Positions 45,573 to 54,884 of a stretch of DNA of 64,000 nt are shown piece by piece. The notes below the pieces were generated by a model. The model searched no databases. It was not told the DNA's origin and was given only the letters and a program-made list of their open reading frames with translations. Made by a program: the position numbers and the translations under genes. Positions within the stretch are counted from its first letter, which is position 1, and every line of letters starts with the position of its first letter. The stretch is from the NCBI GenBank assembly GCA_018240405.1, contig JAFEFW010000620.1:1-64000 (forward strand), in the 5' to 3' direction. The stretch is from Pseudomonadota bacterium. Lineage in GTDB: Bacteria; Pseudomonadota; Alphaproteobacteria; Acetobacterales; Acetobacteraceae.

Positions 45573-47420
45573 TCACTCTGCCGGGCGGCCGAAACTGGTC
45601 AGCATGGACCGGATCGTTTCCGGATCGCTCTGTTCCATCACACGCCGCGCCAGGCGCACGCACTCATCGATCTCCACCGTCCGCACCACCTGCTTCACCC
45701 GCGGCACGGCGGCCGCGTTCATGCTGAAGCTGCGCACGCCCAGGCCCAGCAGCAGCGGCGTGACCTTGGGATTGGCGGCCAGTTCGCCGCAGATCGACAC
45801 TGGCATGCGCAGGCGCAACGCCGCCTCGGCGGCAAACTGGACGAGGCGCAGCACGGCCGGATGTGTCGGATCATACAGTTCCGCAAGGTCTGTCTCGGCC
45901 CGGTCGACAGCCAGCGTGTAGGCGGTCAGATCGTTGGTGCCGATGGCGAAGAAGTCCGCCTCCAGTGCCAGCGCGTCGGCGGACAGCGCAGCGCCCGGCG
46001 TTTCGATCATGATTCCCAGCGGCGGCAGCTTCTCCGGCAGGCGCTCGCCGCGACGGCGCAGGCGGCGGGCGACGCGTTCAAAGGTTTCGCGCGCCGCGCG
46101 CACCTCCTGCACGGTCGTGACCATCGGCAGGATCACCCGCACCGGACCGGCGGTGGCGGCACGCAGTATGGCCGCAAGCTGGGTTTCGAACAGTTCCTGC
46201 CGGCGCAGCAGCAGGCGGATGCCGCGCAGGCCCAGCGCCGGATTTGGATCCGCTGCCTCCGGCACGATGCCGGCCGCTGACAGCGCCTCGATCTCCTTCT
46301 CGCCGCCCCAGTCCAGCACACGGATGCTGACGGGGTCGCCGTGCATCGCCTCGACAATGGTGCGGTACGACTCGGTCTGGGTACCTTCGTCCGGGATGGT
46401 CTCCCGGTTCATGAACATGAATTCGGTACGCAGCAGACCAATGCCGACGGCGCCGGACTGCACGATCAACGGCAACTCGATCGGCAGTTCGAAGTTTGCC
46501 TGCAGCTCGACCAGTTCACCGTCCTGGGTCTCGGCCGGGAGGCGGCGTAGCCGGGCATATTTCTGCCGCTCCCGTGCAAACGCGGTGACGCCACGGCGAG
46601 CGGCAGCCACGGTCGCCGGGTCCGGGTTCAACGTGACGACACCCGATAGTCCATCCACCACCGCAACGTCACCCGGCTTCATTGAGTGCGCCAGGCCCGG
46701 CGCGCCCAGCACCGCCGGCACGCCCAGGGCGCGTAGCATCACGGCAGTATGGCCGTCGGCGCCGCCCTCCTCCGTGGCGACGCCGGCCAGCCGGGACGGA
46801 TCCAGCAAGGCAGCATCGGCTGGCCGCAGCGATTCGCTGATCAGGATGGCACCCGACGGCAGGCCGGCAAAGCTGCGGAACGGGGAGCGGGTCAGATTGC
46901 GCACCAGTCGTTTGCCAATCTCATGGATTTCATCCGCCCGCCGCTGCAGACCCGCCTGATCGTCGCCGTTCGCCTGCGCCATGATGGCTTCTGCCAGCGC
47001 CTCCGACTCGGCCACGACCGCGGTCTCCGCGGTCACCAGCATGTCCTGGATACGTTGACGCACGCCACGCAGCAGGCGGGACGGGCCGAGCATACGCATA
47101 TAGGCATCGAGGAGCGGTTCGAGCTCCTCCTGGCTCTCCTCCGGCAGAATCGCCAGGCGCGCTTTCAGCTTTGCAAGCTGCTTGCGGGATTGGGCGATAG
47201 CGGCATCGAGGCGAGCGCTCTCGGCGGCAATGTCGCTTGCGGCAATCTTCTGATGGGTGACAATCGCGTCCGGTTCCGTAACGCCGAATACCGGGCCGAT
47301 GGCGATGCCGGCGGATACCGGGATGCCGGTGAAGCGGCGTTCCGCCCGCTGCTGGTCGCCAGCGGGATCGGGTCTGGCCAGGCGTTTATGCTGGGGTGGC
47401 GGCGGGTCAGTCCTGTTCAT
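45573..47420 (-). CDS. ptsI: PTS phosphotransferase enzyme I
   Basis: A 615-residue EI without the GAF domain of EI-Ntr. The phosphorylated histidine is H224 in GGADGHTAVMLRALGVPAV. The PEP-binding barrel shows LLRTEFMFMNR, RGIRLLLRR, ILPMVTTVQEVRAA, GIMIETPGAAL, FAIGTNDLTAYTLAVDR, and the acid-base cysteine in SICGELAANP. EI passes phosphate from PEP to HPr. Since no sugar-specific EIIC/D is encoded nearby, this is a regulatory PTS. ATG 47420 overlaps the ptsH end by 14 bp. Confidence 0.93.
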   Translation of the reverse strand: MNRTDPPPPQHKRLARPDPAGDQQRAERRFTGIPVSAGIAIGPVFGVTEPDAIVTHQKIAASDIAAESARLDAAIAQSRKQLAKLKARLAILPEESQEELEPLLDAYMRMLGPSRLLRGVRQRIQDMLVTAETAVVAESEALAEAIMAQANGDDQAGLQRRADEIHEIGKRLVRNLTRSPFRSFAGLPSGAILISESLRPADAALLDPSRLAGVATEEGGADGHTAVMLRALGVPAVLGAPGLAHSMKPGDVAVVDGLSGVVTLNPDPATVAAARRGVTAFARERQKYARLRRLPAETQDGELVELQANFELPIELPLIVQSGAVGIGLLRTEFMFMNRETIPDEGTQTESYRTIVEAMHGDPVSIRVLDWGGEKEIEALSAAGIVPEAADPNPALGLRGIRLLLRRQELFETQLAAILRAATAGPVRVILPMVTTVQEVRAARETFERVARRLRRRGERLPEKLPPLGIMIETPGAALSADALALEADFFAIGTNDLTAYTLAVDRAETDLAELYDPTHPAVLRLVQFAAEAALRLRMPVSICGELAANPKVTPLLLGLGVRSFSMNAAAVPRVKQVVRTVEIDECVRLARRVMEQSDPETIRSMLTSFGRPAE

Positions 47421-47718
47421 CGAAGCCGGCCTCGACCAAGTCCGCCAGAGCGTCCAGCGCTTCCTTGGCGTCCCAGCCCTCGGCCCGCAGCTCGATCTCG
47501 GAGCCCTTGCCGGCGCCGAGCATCATCAGACCCATGATGGAGCGGGCTGACACGGTCTGGCCGTCGCGCACCACATCAACCGAGGCACCAAAACGCTCCG
47601 CCATTGTGACGAAGCGGGCTGCGGCGCGTGCGTGCAGGCCACGCTTGTTGCAAATGACCACAATCCGGGTCAGTACCGGTGCGCTCGGCGGCGGATCGGC
47701 CGGCGCCGGCTCGCTCAT
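47407..47718 (-). CDS. ptsH: Phosphocarrier protein HPr
   Basis: A 103-residue HPr with an N-terminal extension of ~15 residues. NKRGLHARAAARF carries the EI-phosphorylated histidine (H29). SARSIMGLMML carries the HprK-target serine (S60). ATG 47718 is chosen because it overlaps the EIIA stop (ATGA); an upstream in-frame start would extend it by three residues. HPr relays phosphate to EIIA-Man and is switched by HprK serine phosphorylation; the genes of both partners are in the same cluster. Confidence 0.93.
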   Translation of the reverse strand: MSEPAPADPPPSAPVLTRIVVICNKRGLHARAAARFVTMAERFGASVDVVRDGQTVSARSIMGLMMLGAGKGSEIELRAEGWDAKEALDALADLVEAGFDEQD

Positions 47719-48167
47719 CCGCCGCAAGTCCGGCCGGAGCCGTTCACCTCGCCGGTGCCGTTGATCTTGCAGCCGTGCAGCACGTGGGAGGCCGCGGCAA
47801 TGTATTTCCGACCGGCTTCCTCGGCGAAGTTCACCGCCTGAGCGAGCGGCTGGCTGGAGCGCACCTTGGCCAGCTTGACCAGCATCGGCAGGTTGACCCC
47901 GGCGATGACCTCAACGCCCTTCCGCTCCATCATGGAGATGGCGAGGTTGCAGGGCGTGCCGCCGAACATGTCGGTTAGCAGGACGACGCCATCACCGGTG
48001 TCGCAGCGGCCGATACAGTCCTCAATGTCGGCCCGCCGGTTCTCCACGTCGTCTTCCGGACCGATGCAGACGGTTTCAACGTTCCGCTGCGCGCCGACGA
48101 CGTGTTCCATGGCGGATCGCAGCTCTTCCGCGAGCCGCCCATGGGTCACCAGGACCATGCCGATCAT
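47715..48167 (-). CDS. PTS EIIA component, mannose family
   Basis: A 150-residue EIIA-Man-like protein. VTHGRLAEEL contains the phospho-accepting H9; VVLLTDMFGGTPCNLA is the family's second motif. The C-terminal ~20 residues extend beyond the usual domain and are glycine-rich. In alphaproteobacteria such a lone EIIA-Man has a regulatory role, since no transporter partners (EIIB/C/D) are encoded beside it. It overlaps ptsH by 4 bp and follows rapZ by 75 bp. Confidence 0.92.
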   Translation of the reverse strand: MIGMVLVTHGRLAEELRSAMEHVVGAQRNVETVCIGPEDDVENRRADIEDCIGRCDTGDGVVLLTDMFGGTPCNLAISMMERKGVEVIAGVNLPMLVKLAKVRSSQPLAQAVNFAEEAGRKYIAAASHVLHGCKINGTGEVNGSGRTCGG

Positions 48168-48242
48168 AGGCGGCCCGAGGAATCCCGGAGCACGACCAGA
48201 CCGGCAGGTCCGTTACCTTGGGGTACCACCATTGTAATGCCT

Positions 48243-49280
48243 TCAGGCCTCCTGCGGATGAACCGTCAAGGTTCCCGCACTATTGTCTAAATCCGAATCC
48301 GGTTCGGACGCAATCGGGCGCTCCGTGAGAAGCCCTGCCGCGATGCCTTCCCGGGCCAGTTCCCGATGGGTGACCTGCACCCGCCAAGCCGCGCCCGCCT
48401 CTAAGCCACCCGATGCTGCTGCCATACGGCCTGTCAGATAGGTTGCCAATTTCTCGATCAGATACACGGAGCGGTGCCGCCCGCCCGTGCAGCCGATCGT
48501 AATCGTAGCGTATTTTTTACCTTCTTGCACAAAACGCGGCAAGATAAGGTCCACGATTCCCACCAAGGCAGTAAAGAACCGCGAAAAGTCAACATCTTCC
48601 TCGATGTAGGCGGCAACCGCGGGGTCTAATCCCGTTTGGGGCCTCAAGATGGGGTCGTAATGGGGGTTACGCAAAAAGCGTGCATCGAATACCAGATCTG
48701 CTTCCGGCGGCAGGCCGCGGGAGTAGGCGAAGGAAATCAGCGACACCACCATCCGCGCCTGCGCGCGATCCACCGCGCCGCCGAAATGCTGCTCGATCAG
48801 CCGGCGCAGGCCGGCCAGAGGTAAATCTGACGTGTCCACCACCAGATCGGCCTGCTCCCGCAGTTCCGCGGTCAGGATCTGTTCAGCACTGATGCCGTCC
48901 AACACGCGTCCCTGCGGCGCCAACGGATGGCGCCGGCGGGTTTCGGTAAAGCGCCGCAGCAGCGCCGCCTCATTGGCCCAGGCATAGACAAGGTCGACGC
49001 GCAGCCTGGGACGCGCTCGCAGGCGGCGCAGCGTCTCCAGCACCTCAGCCGCGGAAAACCCCCGGGTACGCGCGTCGATGCCCACGGCCAGCCTGGCATC
49101 GCCGTGCGCCACCATGCGCTCGAGCATCTCCAGCGGCGGATTGTCGACGGCTTCGTAGCCCACATCCTCCAGCGCCCGCAGAACCGATGCCTTGCCGCCG
49201 CCCGACAAGCCGGAGACGACAACAACCGAGAGCGGGGTGGTGCCGTCCGGTTCCGCTGGCGCGGGATTGGCTTCTGTCAT
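48243..49280 (-). CDS. rapZ: RNase adapter/nucleotide-binding protein RapZ
   Basis: A 345-residue RapZ/YvcJ-family P-loop protein. The N-terminal loop is VSGLSGGGKASVLRALEDVG, followed by YEAVDNPPLEML. The C-terminal domain has TITIGCTGGRHRSVYLIEKL, the diagnostic ligand-binding motif. The P-loop has Ala where most have Ser/Thr after the lysine. In E. coli RapZ controls GlmZ decay and amino-sugar synthesis; in alphaproteobacteria its partner RNA is unknown. Its start overlaps the hprK stop (ATGA). Confidence 0.92.
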   Translation of the reverse strand: MTEANPAPAEPDGTTPLSVVVVSGLSGGGKASVLRALEDVGYEAVDNPPLEMLERMVAHGDARLAVGIDARTRGFSAAEVLETLRRLRARPRLRVDLVYAWANEAALLRRFTETRRRHPLAPQGRVLDGISAEQILTAELREQADLVVDTSDLPLAGLRRLIEQHFGGAVDRAQARMVVSLISFAYSRGLPPEADLVFDARFLRNPHYDPILRPQTGLDPAVAAYIEEDVDFSRFFTALVGIVDLILPRFVQEGKKYATITIGCTGGRHRSVYLIEKLATYLTGRMAAASGGLEAGAAWRVQVTHRELAREGIAAGLLTERPIASEPDSDLDNSAGTLTVHPQEA

Positions 49281-49708
49281 AGCACGCAGAACCCGGCGAC
49301 CTGCGGCACAGAGCCAAGAACGCAGTCCAGCGCAAGCGCCACCCGTTCCGGCGCCGAGGCGGCGGCGGGGTCGATGTGCACGACCGGCAGGCCAAGATCC
49401 GGATGAACCGCCGGCTCCGGCAACCGATCAGACGCTGTGCCGAGTTCCGCCACCAGCGCCAGGTGCGCGGGCGTGCGGTAGGGCAGGCGTACGATCCCCA
49501 GGCCACGGACCTCGAGCAGTCCTGCCAATCGGTCAGGGCATGAGACCATGCCGTTGTCGATCTCCACCTGATCGTCCGCAACGAGTTCAAAGCCGCGCGC
49601 TAGCAGGCGCAGCACGAGGTCTGATTTGCCGGCCCCGGCAGGGCCGACAAGCAGAACCGCTTCGCCGTTCCTGGACACGCAGCTGCCGTGCATGCGCCGC
49701 TGGCTCAT
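49277..49708 (-). CDS. hprK: HPr kinase/phosphorylase, short alphaproteobacterial form
   Basis: A ~143-residue HprK consisting only of the C-terminal kinase domain: P-loop GPAGAGKSDLVLRLL, then LVADDQVEI. The N-terminal domain of Firmicutes HprK is absent, which is normal in alphaproteobacteria. It phosphorylates HPr at serine (S60 here). Start 49708 (MSQRRMHGSC) or 49693 (MHGSCVSRNG) is chosen since the P-loop lies soon after; the 49828 frame start would overlap the divergent dehydratase. In many alphaproteobacteria chvG directly precedes it; here 2.7 kb intervene. Confidence 0.9.
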   Translation of the reverse strand: MSQRRMHGSCVSRNGEAVLLVGPAGAGKSDLVLRLLARGFELVADDQVEIDNGMVSCPDRLAGLLEVRGLGIVRLPYRTPAHLALVAELGTASDRLPEPAVHPDLGLPVVHIDPAAASAPERVALALDCVLGSVPQVAGFCVL

Positions 49709-49787
49709 AGATGTGCTTCGATCTCGCGAGGCGGGAAACCGGCGTAGCTTGTCGAAACCTTGGAGAGCGTGCAAGCGTCCCTTTGTC

Positions 49788-50735
49788 ATGATTGATCGCC
49801 AGTCCATCGCAGAAGCCGCTGCCCGCATTCAAACCTATGTCCGGCATACGCCAGTGCTTTGCGTCACCGGATCTGACCTGGGATTGGGCGACGGGGCGGA
49901 CCTGCCGGTCGCCTTGAAACTGGAACTGACTCAGCATACCGGCAGCTTCAAGCCGCGTGGTGCCTTCAACCGCATGCTGAGCGAGCCGGCGCCGTCTGCC
50001 GGCGTCATCACCGCATCGGGCGGCAACCACGGCGCTGCCGTCGCCTATGCCGCCCGCGCCCTGGGGTTCAACGCCGAGATTTTCGTGCCGGAAACCACCC
50101 CACAGGCGAAGGTATCACGCATCGCCGGTTATGGTGCGCGGGTCATCCGCACGGGCACTGCCTACGCCGAGGCGCTGGCTGCGTGTCAGGCTCGCCAGCA
50201 AGAGACCGGGGCGATGGAAGTGCACGCGTACGATCACGCTGACGTGCTCGCGGGACAAGGCACGGCCGGACGGGAATTCGAAACCGACGTGCCGGATCTG
50301 ACGCACATTCTGGTGGCCACGGGCGGCGGCGGGCTCATCGGGGGCGTGGCCGCGTGGTACGCCGGTAGTGCCCGTGTGGTCAGCGTCGAGCCGGAAGGCT
50401 GCCCGGCACTGCACGACGCGCTGCGCGCCGGCCAGCCGGTGCCCGCCCCGGTCGGCGGCTATGCTGCCGACAGCCTGGGCGCGCGACAGGTTGGCGCTGA
50501 GATGTTCCCGTTGGCGCAGCGGTATGTGGACGAGGCCGTGCTCGTCTCGGATGCCGCAATCCGGCAGGCGCAAGCGCTGCTATGGGACCGTTTCCGGATC
50601 GTCACCGAACCCGGTGGCGCGACTGCGACCGCGGCGCTGATATCGGGCCGCTTTCGTCCGCCGGCCGGTGCCCGTGTCGGCATCCTGGTGTGCGGCGGAA
50701 ACACCGACCTGGGCAAATTTCCCGCTGGCGGCTGA
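49788..50735 (+). CDS. PLP-dependent threonine/serine dehydratase
   Basis: A 315-residue fold-type II PLP enzyme. TGSFKPRGAFN carries the cofactor lysine, ASGGNHGAAVAYAAR the substrate loop, and ATGGGGLIGG the phosphate-binding glycine run. It removes ammonia from threonine or serine to give 2-oxobutanoate or pyruvate. No C-terminal ACT domain is present, so it is the catabolic, isoleucine-insensitive type, or a racemase-like relative. ATG 49788 is preferred over the 49626 start, since the family begins at RQSIAEAAARI. It is divergent from hprK (80 bp) and followed 95 bp later by an enoyl-CoA hydratase gene. Confidence 0.87.
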   Translation: MIDRQSIAEAAARIQTYVRHTPVLCVTGSDLGLGDGADLPVALKLELTQHTGSFKPRGAFNRMLSEPAPSAGVITASGGNHGAAVAYAARALGFNAEIFVPETTPQAKVSRIAGYGARVIRTGTAYAEALAACQARQQETGAMEVHAYDHADVLAGQGTAGREFETDVPDLTHILVATGGGGLIGGVAAWYAGSARVVSVEPEGCPALHDALRAGQPVPAPVGGYAADSLGARQVGAEMFPLAQRYVDEAVLVSDAAIRQAQALLWDRFRIVTEPGGATATAALISGRFRPPAGARVGILVCGGNTDLGKFPAGG

Positions 50736-50830
50736 GGATCAGGCCGCGGCCGGCTGTTCTTGCCTGTTGCATCCACCAGAGCGCATTGCACTCTGGAGTA
50801 CCATTGAGGACCGAACCGACAGGAGACGTC

Positions 50831-51625
50831 ATGTCCCAGCCGCCTGTACTGCTCGAAATCGATGCCCGCGGTGTTGCGACCGCCACACTCAATCGCCCTG
50901 AAGTCGGCAATGCCTACAATGCGGCGATGCTGGACGCGCTGATCGACGGGCTGCCGAAGCTCGCGGCCGATCCGGCTGTGCGCTGCCTGGTCATCCGCGG
51001 CGCCGGGAAGCACTTCCAGGCCGGGGCGGATATTCGCTGGCTGAATGAGGTGGCCGCCTACCCGCCACCGGAGAACTACGCGGCATCGGTCGCCACGACC
51101 AAGGCGATGCAGTTGTTGAATGAGTTGCCCAAGCCGACGATCGCGCTGATCCATGGCGCCTGCTTCGGCGGCGGCGTCGGTATTGCCTGCTGCACCGACG
51201 TGGTGTTCGCGACGCCGGACTCGCAGTTCGGTATTACTGAAATTCGCGTCGGTGTGGCGCCGACGCCGATCTCCACCCACATGATCAACGCCATCGGCCT
51301 GCGACACACGCGCCGCTATGCGCTGACCGGCGAGCGCTTTGATGCGCAGGAAGCAGCGCGGATCGGTTTGATCCACGAAGTGGTGCCGGCCGACCAAATG
51401 GAGTCGCGACTCGCGCAGGTGCTGGACGCGATCTTCCTGGGTGGCCCGACTGCCATAGCCATGACCAAGCGCAGCTTTCTCGGCGCCAACGGGCTGCTGC
51501 TGGATGACCGGCAGGTGTCACTACTGGCGCACGAAGGCTGGACGCAGCGTCACTCGCCGGAAGGGCGGGAAGGCACCAGCGCCTTCAAGGAAAAGCGGAC
51601 TCCGGCCTGGTACAGGCCGGCCTAG
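50831..51625 (+). CDS. Enoyl-CoA hydratase/isomerase-family protein
   Basis: A 264-residue crotonase-fold enzyme. The oxyanion-hole loop is GAGKHFQAGADIRWL, the second loop HGACFGGGVGIACCTD, and the catalytic glutamate lies in FGITEIRVGVAPTP. It could hydrate enoyl-CoAs in fatty or branched-chain acid breakdown; a methylglutaconyl-CoA hydratase role is possible but not shown. ATG 50831 follows AGGAG at 6-nt spacing. It lies between the dehydratase gene and a convergent small gene (25 bp apart). Both it and the dehydratase interrupt the chvG-hprK neighbourhood. Confidence 0.88.
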   Translation: MSQPPVLLEIDARGVATATLNRPEVGNAYNAAMLDALIDGLPKLAADPAVRCLVIRGAGKHFQAGADIRWLNEVAAYPPPENYAASVATTKAMQLLNELPKPTIALIHGACFGGGVGIACCTDVVFATPDSQFGITEIRVGVAPTPISTHMINAIGLRHTRRYALTGERFDAQEAARIGLIHEVVPADQMESRLAQVLDAIFLGGPTAIAMTKRSFLGANGLLLDDRQVSLLAHEGWTQRHSPEGREGTSAFKEKRTPAWYRPA

Positions 51626-51650
51626 TCTCCGCCCACCCGGTGGCGCCGCG

Positions 51651-52091
51651 CTATGCGTGGCGTGAGGCCCGGGTGATTGCGTCGTCGAACGCTGACAGCA
51701 CCTGCCGGTGCGTCGAGTTGTCGTTCATGCTCTCGATGTCGTTGAACCCGCGCCCCATAGCGACGGACAGCAACACGGCATTGGCGCCCGACTGCGTGGT
51801 CGGGACGTTCAGCATACGAGCGGCGCCGCGCAGCGCGCCCACAGCGCAACGGCGACCGTCACGCGTTTCGTAGCGACGCTGGACCCAGTCCTTGCGATCC
51901 TCAATCAGCGCCCTGCCGATGGTCAGCACCTGCAAGGTCAGCGCGTCCGGCTGCGTTGCCGGTACCGGCTGAAACAGATGTGCGGGCACAGATTTCGCAA
52001 CGGGCGGGACACCCATCACGTAGTTTGTTAGCCGCGTCCACATGGAGGGCTTGGTGGCGGGAGCGAGGTAGTTAAGTCCATCAAACGGCAT
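51651..52091 (-). CDS. Small protein resembling DUF6197
   Basis: A 146-residue protein of unknown function. The middle (DWVQRRYETRDGRRCAVGAL) and the end (GFNDIESMNDNSTHRQVLSA, then FDDAI) follow the pattern W-x(n)-R-x-C-A-x-G-A-L ... ND-x(n)-T-H-x-x-V-L that I associate with DUF6197-type proteins of actinomycetes and proteobacteria; no role is known. No signal peptide or membrane helix. ATG 52091 has GGGAGG upstream. It is convergent with the enoyl-CoA hydratase and downstream of chvG on the same strand, 287 bp before the chvG stop. Confidence 0.6.
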   Translation of the reverse strand: MPFDGLNYLAPATKPSMWTRLTNYVMGVPPVAKSVPAHLFQPVPATQPDALTLQVLTIGRALIEDRKDWVQRRYETRDGRRCAVGALRGAARMLNVPTTQSGANAVLLSVAMGRGFNDIESMNDNSTHRQVLSAFDDAITRASRHA

Positions 52092-52378
52092 GGGTGCCTC
52101 CCATGGTGTTAGAGACCGGGCAGGAGTTAAACATGGAATTCCGTCGAATGTTTAATCCGCACGATAATGTGCCCGACATGAAGTCGTGGGCTGGCTCCGG
52201 TCGGATTAGGTCAGGAGTTCATCCCGCTCAGCGGGCGTGCGCCCGCTTTGGGCGACAGGCGTTCCGTGTCAGGTGTACTTACTGGTCTTGATTGGCGCGG
52301 CTCTGGGTCCGGAACTCAGGCGGACCCGGCATCCGCTTGCTCGCCTTCGCACCGGAGCCAATCAGTACAACGCAGACA

Positions 52379-54055
52379 TCATGCCAGCGGCAGGCGGACG
52401 ATGAACCGTGCGCCGAGGATCGAGCCATTGCTGTCGCGCCGGTTCTCCGCCGAAATCTGCCCGCGCAGCGCCTCTATTATCTGTCGGCTGATCGACAACC
52501 CCAGACCGGAATGGCTCCCGAAGCGTTCGCCGCTCGGCCGCTCCGAGTAGAAACGGTCAAAGATATGCTCCAAATTCGCGTCTGGAACGCCCGGCCCTTC
52601 GTCCTCTACCGACAATTCAGCCATGCCGTTCGCCTCGCGTACCCGCACAGTAATACGGCCTCCGGGAGGGCTGAAGGACTGCGCATTCCCAATCAGGTTG
52701 CGCAGCACCTGCACCAGGCGATCCTCCACCGCCCACACCACCATCCCGGCCGGGGGTGCAATAACCTCCAGCCGCGGATCAGCCTCGTGCTGGCGCGTTG
52801 CCTCATCCAGTTCCTGCAGCGTGCGCAGGATTGGCACCACATCCACCGCCTGCGCCGAAACGCGCGACAGTTCCGCGTCCAGTCGTGACGCATCGCTGAC
52901 GTCGGTGATCAGCCGGTCCAGCCGCATCACGTCCTCGGCAATAATCGTCAGCAACTGGCGCTGTCGGGCGGGATCCTCGATGCGGCGGAGGGTTTCGATG
53001 GCGGAGCGAATTGATGACAGCGGGTTCTTGATTTCATGCGCAACATCAGCTGCGAAGCGCTCGATCGCGTCCATCCGCTCCCATAGCGCCGCCGCCGAGT
53101 CCGACAAGGCCGAGGCCAGGGCGCCAATTTCATCCCGGCGGGTCAGCAGCGAGGGTGGCACGCTTCCCGAACGACCCTTCCCCTCCCGCATGTCGGCGGC
53201 GGCGACAGCAAGGCGCAGAATGGGGCGGGCGATGGTGAGTGACAGATACCAGGACAGCAGCACGGTCAGCGCCAGCGCCATGCCGAACAGGGCCAGGATT
53301 GAGATGCGGACGGTAAAGAGGCTTTCGTCGACCTCCCGCGCCTCCCGCGTCAGCGAGATGATGCCAACTGTGTGCTTGTCGCGTTCGACCGGTACGGCGA
53401 CCGTTACCAGCAGGCGGTTGTCGCGGGTGCGGCGGATATAGGGCGGTGTCTGGTTGCTTTCGCCAGCACTTTGCAGCCGCAGCTCCTCCTTCACATTTGG
53501 CTGCCAGTCCGTACCGCCGGCGGCCGGGTTGAGGTCTATCGGCGTCGACGGCCCGCTATGCGGCAGGAATGACAGGATAGCGTCATAGATTTTGCCGACG
53601 GCGGCGACGAAGGTGCCGTGGGTGATGGGTGGTGGCAGCGGTTCCCGCGTCTCCTGCCCATCGCGTCCCGGCCGCAGCCGCGAGTCCGCGAGGATGGTGC
53701 CGTCCGGGCCGTACAGCTTGGCGTCGGCATCCGGCGTGGGTTCGGTCAGGCGGCGCAGCAGGGAGGACGCGACGACCTGTACCAGTTTCGGATTATCCGG
53801 ATCGCCGGTCGACACCGCGCTTTCACCTAACGCCCCCGCAAACACGCGCGCCTGCTCCCGTAGCGCGGCGACCTGCGCTTCCAGCAGGCCGTTCTGGTAC
53901 TGGTCGAGATACAGCAGCGCCACCACCAGCAAGGCCAGCGGCAGCGCATTGACCATGAGGATGCGCCGCAGTAGCGGCGACACCCAGCGCTGGCGGAAGC
54001 GCTGTGCCTCAGCTGGCGCGTAGTGCCGGCCGATCGGGCGGGAGCCGTCTGGCAA
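52379..54055 (-). CDS. chvG: Envelope-sensing histidine kinase ChvG/ExoS-like
   Basis: A 558-residue sensor kinase. TM1 ~33-51, a ~190-residue periplasmic domain, TM2 ~250-270, then HAMP, H-box AADVAHEIKNPLSSIRSA with phospho-acceptor H340, N-box NLIGNAQSFSP and G-box HSGLGLSISRQI. The H-box with SSIRSAIETLRR is characteristic of ChvG. ChvG senses acid or cell-envelope stress and controls exopolysaccharide and virulence in rhizobia. It lies 18 bp after chvI on the same strand. The usual hprK neighbour is displaced by 2.7 kb. Confidence 0.92.
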   Translation of the reverse strand: MPDGSRPIGRHYAPAEAQRFRQRWVSPLLRRILMVNALPLALLVVALLYLDQYQNGLLEAQVAALREQARVFAGALGESAVSTGDPDNPKLVQVVASSLLRRLTEPTPDADAKLYGPDGTILADSRLRPGRDGQETREPLPPPITHGTFVAAVGKIYDAILSFLPHSGPSTPIDLNPAAGGTDWQPNVKEELRLQSAGESNQTPPYIRRTRDNRLLVTVAVPVERDKHTVGIISLTREAREVDESLFTVRISILALFGMALALTVLLSWYLSLTIARPILRLAVAAADMREGKGRSGSVPPSLLTRRDEIGALASALSDSAAALWERMDAIERFAADVAHEIKNPLSSIRSAIETLRRIEDPARQRQLLTIIAEDVMRLDRLITDVSDASRLDAELSRVSAQAVDVVPILRTLQELDEATRQHEADPRLEVIAPPAGMVVWAVEDRLVQVLRNLIGNAQSFSPPGGRITVRVREANGMAELSVEDEGPGVPDANLEHIFDRFYSERPSGERFGSHSGLGLSISRQIIEALRGQISAENRRDSNGSILGARFIVRLPLA

Positions 54056-54073
54056 TCAACGCTCCTGTGGCTA

Positions 54074-54775
54074 TCACTGCTCCTTGTAGCGGTAGCCGAT
54101 GCCGTACAGCGTCTCGATCTGAGTGAACTCCTCCGTCCCGACGCGGAACTTCTTGCGGATGCGCTTGATGTGGCTGTCGATGGTGCGGTCGTCGACGTAG
54201 ATGTTCTCGCCATACGCCGCGTCGATCAGCTGATCGCGGCTCTTCACCATGCCCGGCCGAGCGGCGAGGGCCTTGACGAGCAGGAACTCAGTCACGGTGA
54301 GTTGGATGTTCTGGCCGCGCCAGGTGCACTGGTGCTTAGTCTCATCCAGCACCAGGTCGCCGCGCACCATGACACCGCCGGGCGTGGCGCCGGACGCCTC
54401 GGCCTTGCTCGCCTCATTCCGCCGCAGCAGGGAACGGATGCGCTCGATCAGCAGACGCTGGCTGAACGGCTTGGTGATGTAGTCATCGGCGCCCATGCGG
54501 AGACCCATCAGCTCATCCACCTCCTCATCCTTCGAGGTGAGAAAGATCACTGGCATGGTGGAGCGCTGGCGCAGGCGCTGCAGCAGTTCCATGCCGTCCA
54601 TGCGCGGCATCTTGATGTCCAGCACGGCGAGGTCGACCGGCTTGGCGGTCAGGCCCTGCAACGCGCTTTCGCCGTCCGTGAAGGTGCGGACGTTGAAGCC
54701 TTCCTGCTCCAGCGTCATCTGCACGCTGGTCAGGATGTTGCGGTCGTCGTCAACCAGGGCAATGGTCTGCTTCAT
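54074..54775 (-). CDS. chvI: Response regulator ChvI-like
   Basis: A 233-residue OmpR-family regulator. The receiver has D9-D11, phospho-acceptor D53 in [12 protein letters not shown] in [10 protein letters not shown] and K in [10 protein letters not shown]. The C-terminal winged helix has [14 protein letters not shown] and [17 protein letters not shown], nearly diagnostic of ChvI. ATG 54775 is chosen over upstream frame codons since AAGGAG precedes it. It is cotranscribed with chvG (18-bp gap) and divergent from the HugZ-like gene. Confidence 0.94.
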   Translation of the reverse strand: MKQTIALVDDDRNILTSVQMTLEQEGFNVRTFTDGESALQGLTAKPVDLAVLDIKMPRMDGMELLQRLRQRSTMPVIFLTSKDEEVDELMGLRMGADDYITKPFSQRLLIERIRSLLRRNEASKAEASGATPGGVMVRGDLVLDETKHQCTWRGQNIQLTVTEFLLVKALAARPGMVKSRDQLIDAAYGENIYVDDRTIDSHIKRIRKKFRVGTEEFTQIETLYGIGYRYKEQ

Positions 54776-54884
54776 CGCACGCTCCTTGTCGTTGCGCGGG
54801 GGCGGTTCGACTGTTGTCCTCTCTAACATAGACAACGCGAATGCGGGATGATTGTGGCGGATTCGGAGAAGGAGTGACCTGGCG

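Noticed and set aside
45393-46280. A 295-codon plus-strand frame entering ptsI antisense
   Set aside because: TTG start, no ribosome site, runs through the well-supported EI gene on the other strand.
52094-52291. A 65-codon plus-strand open frame
   Set aside because: Divergent from a supported gene, no domain, no good ribosome site.
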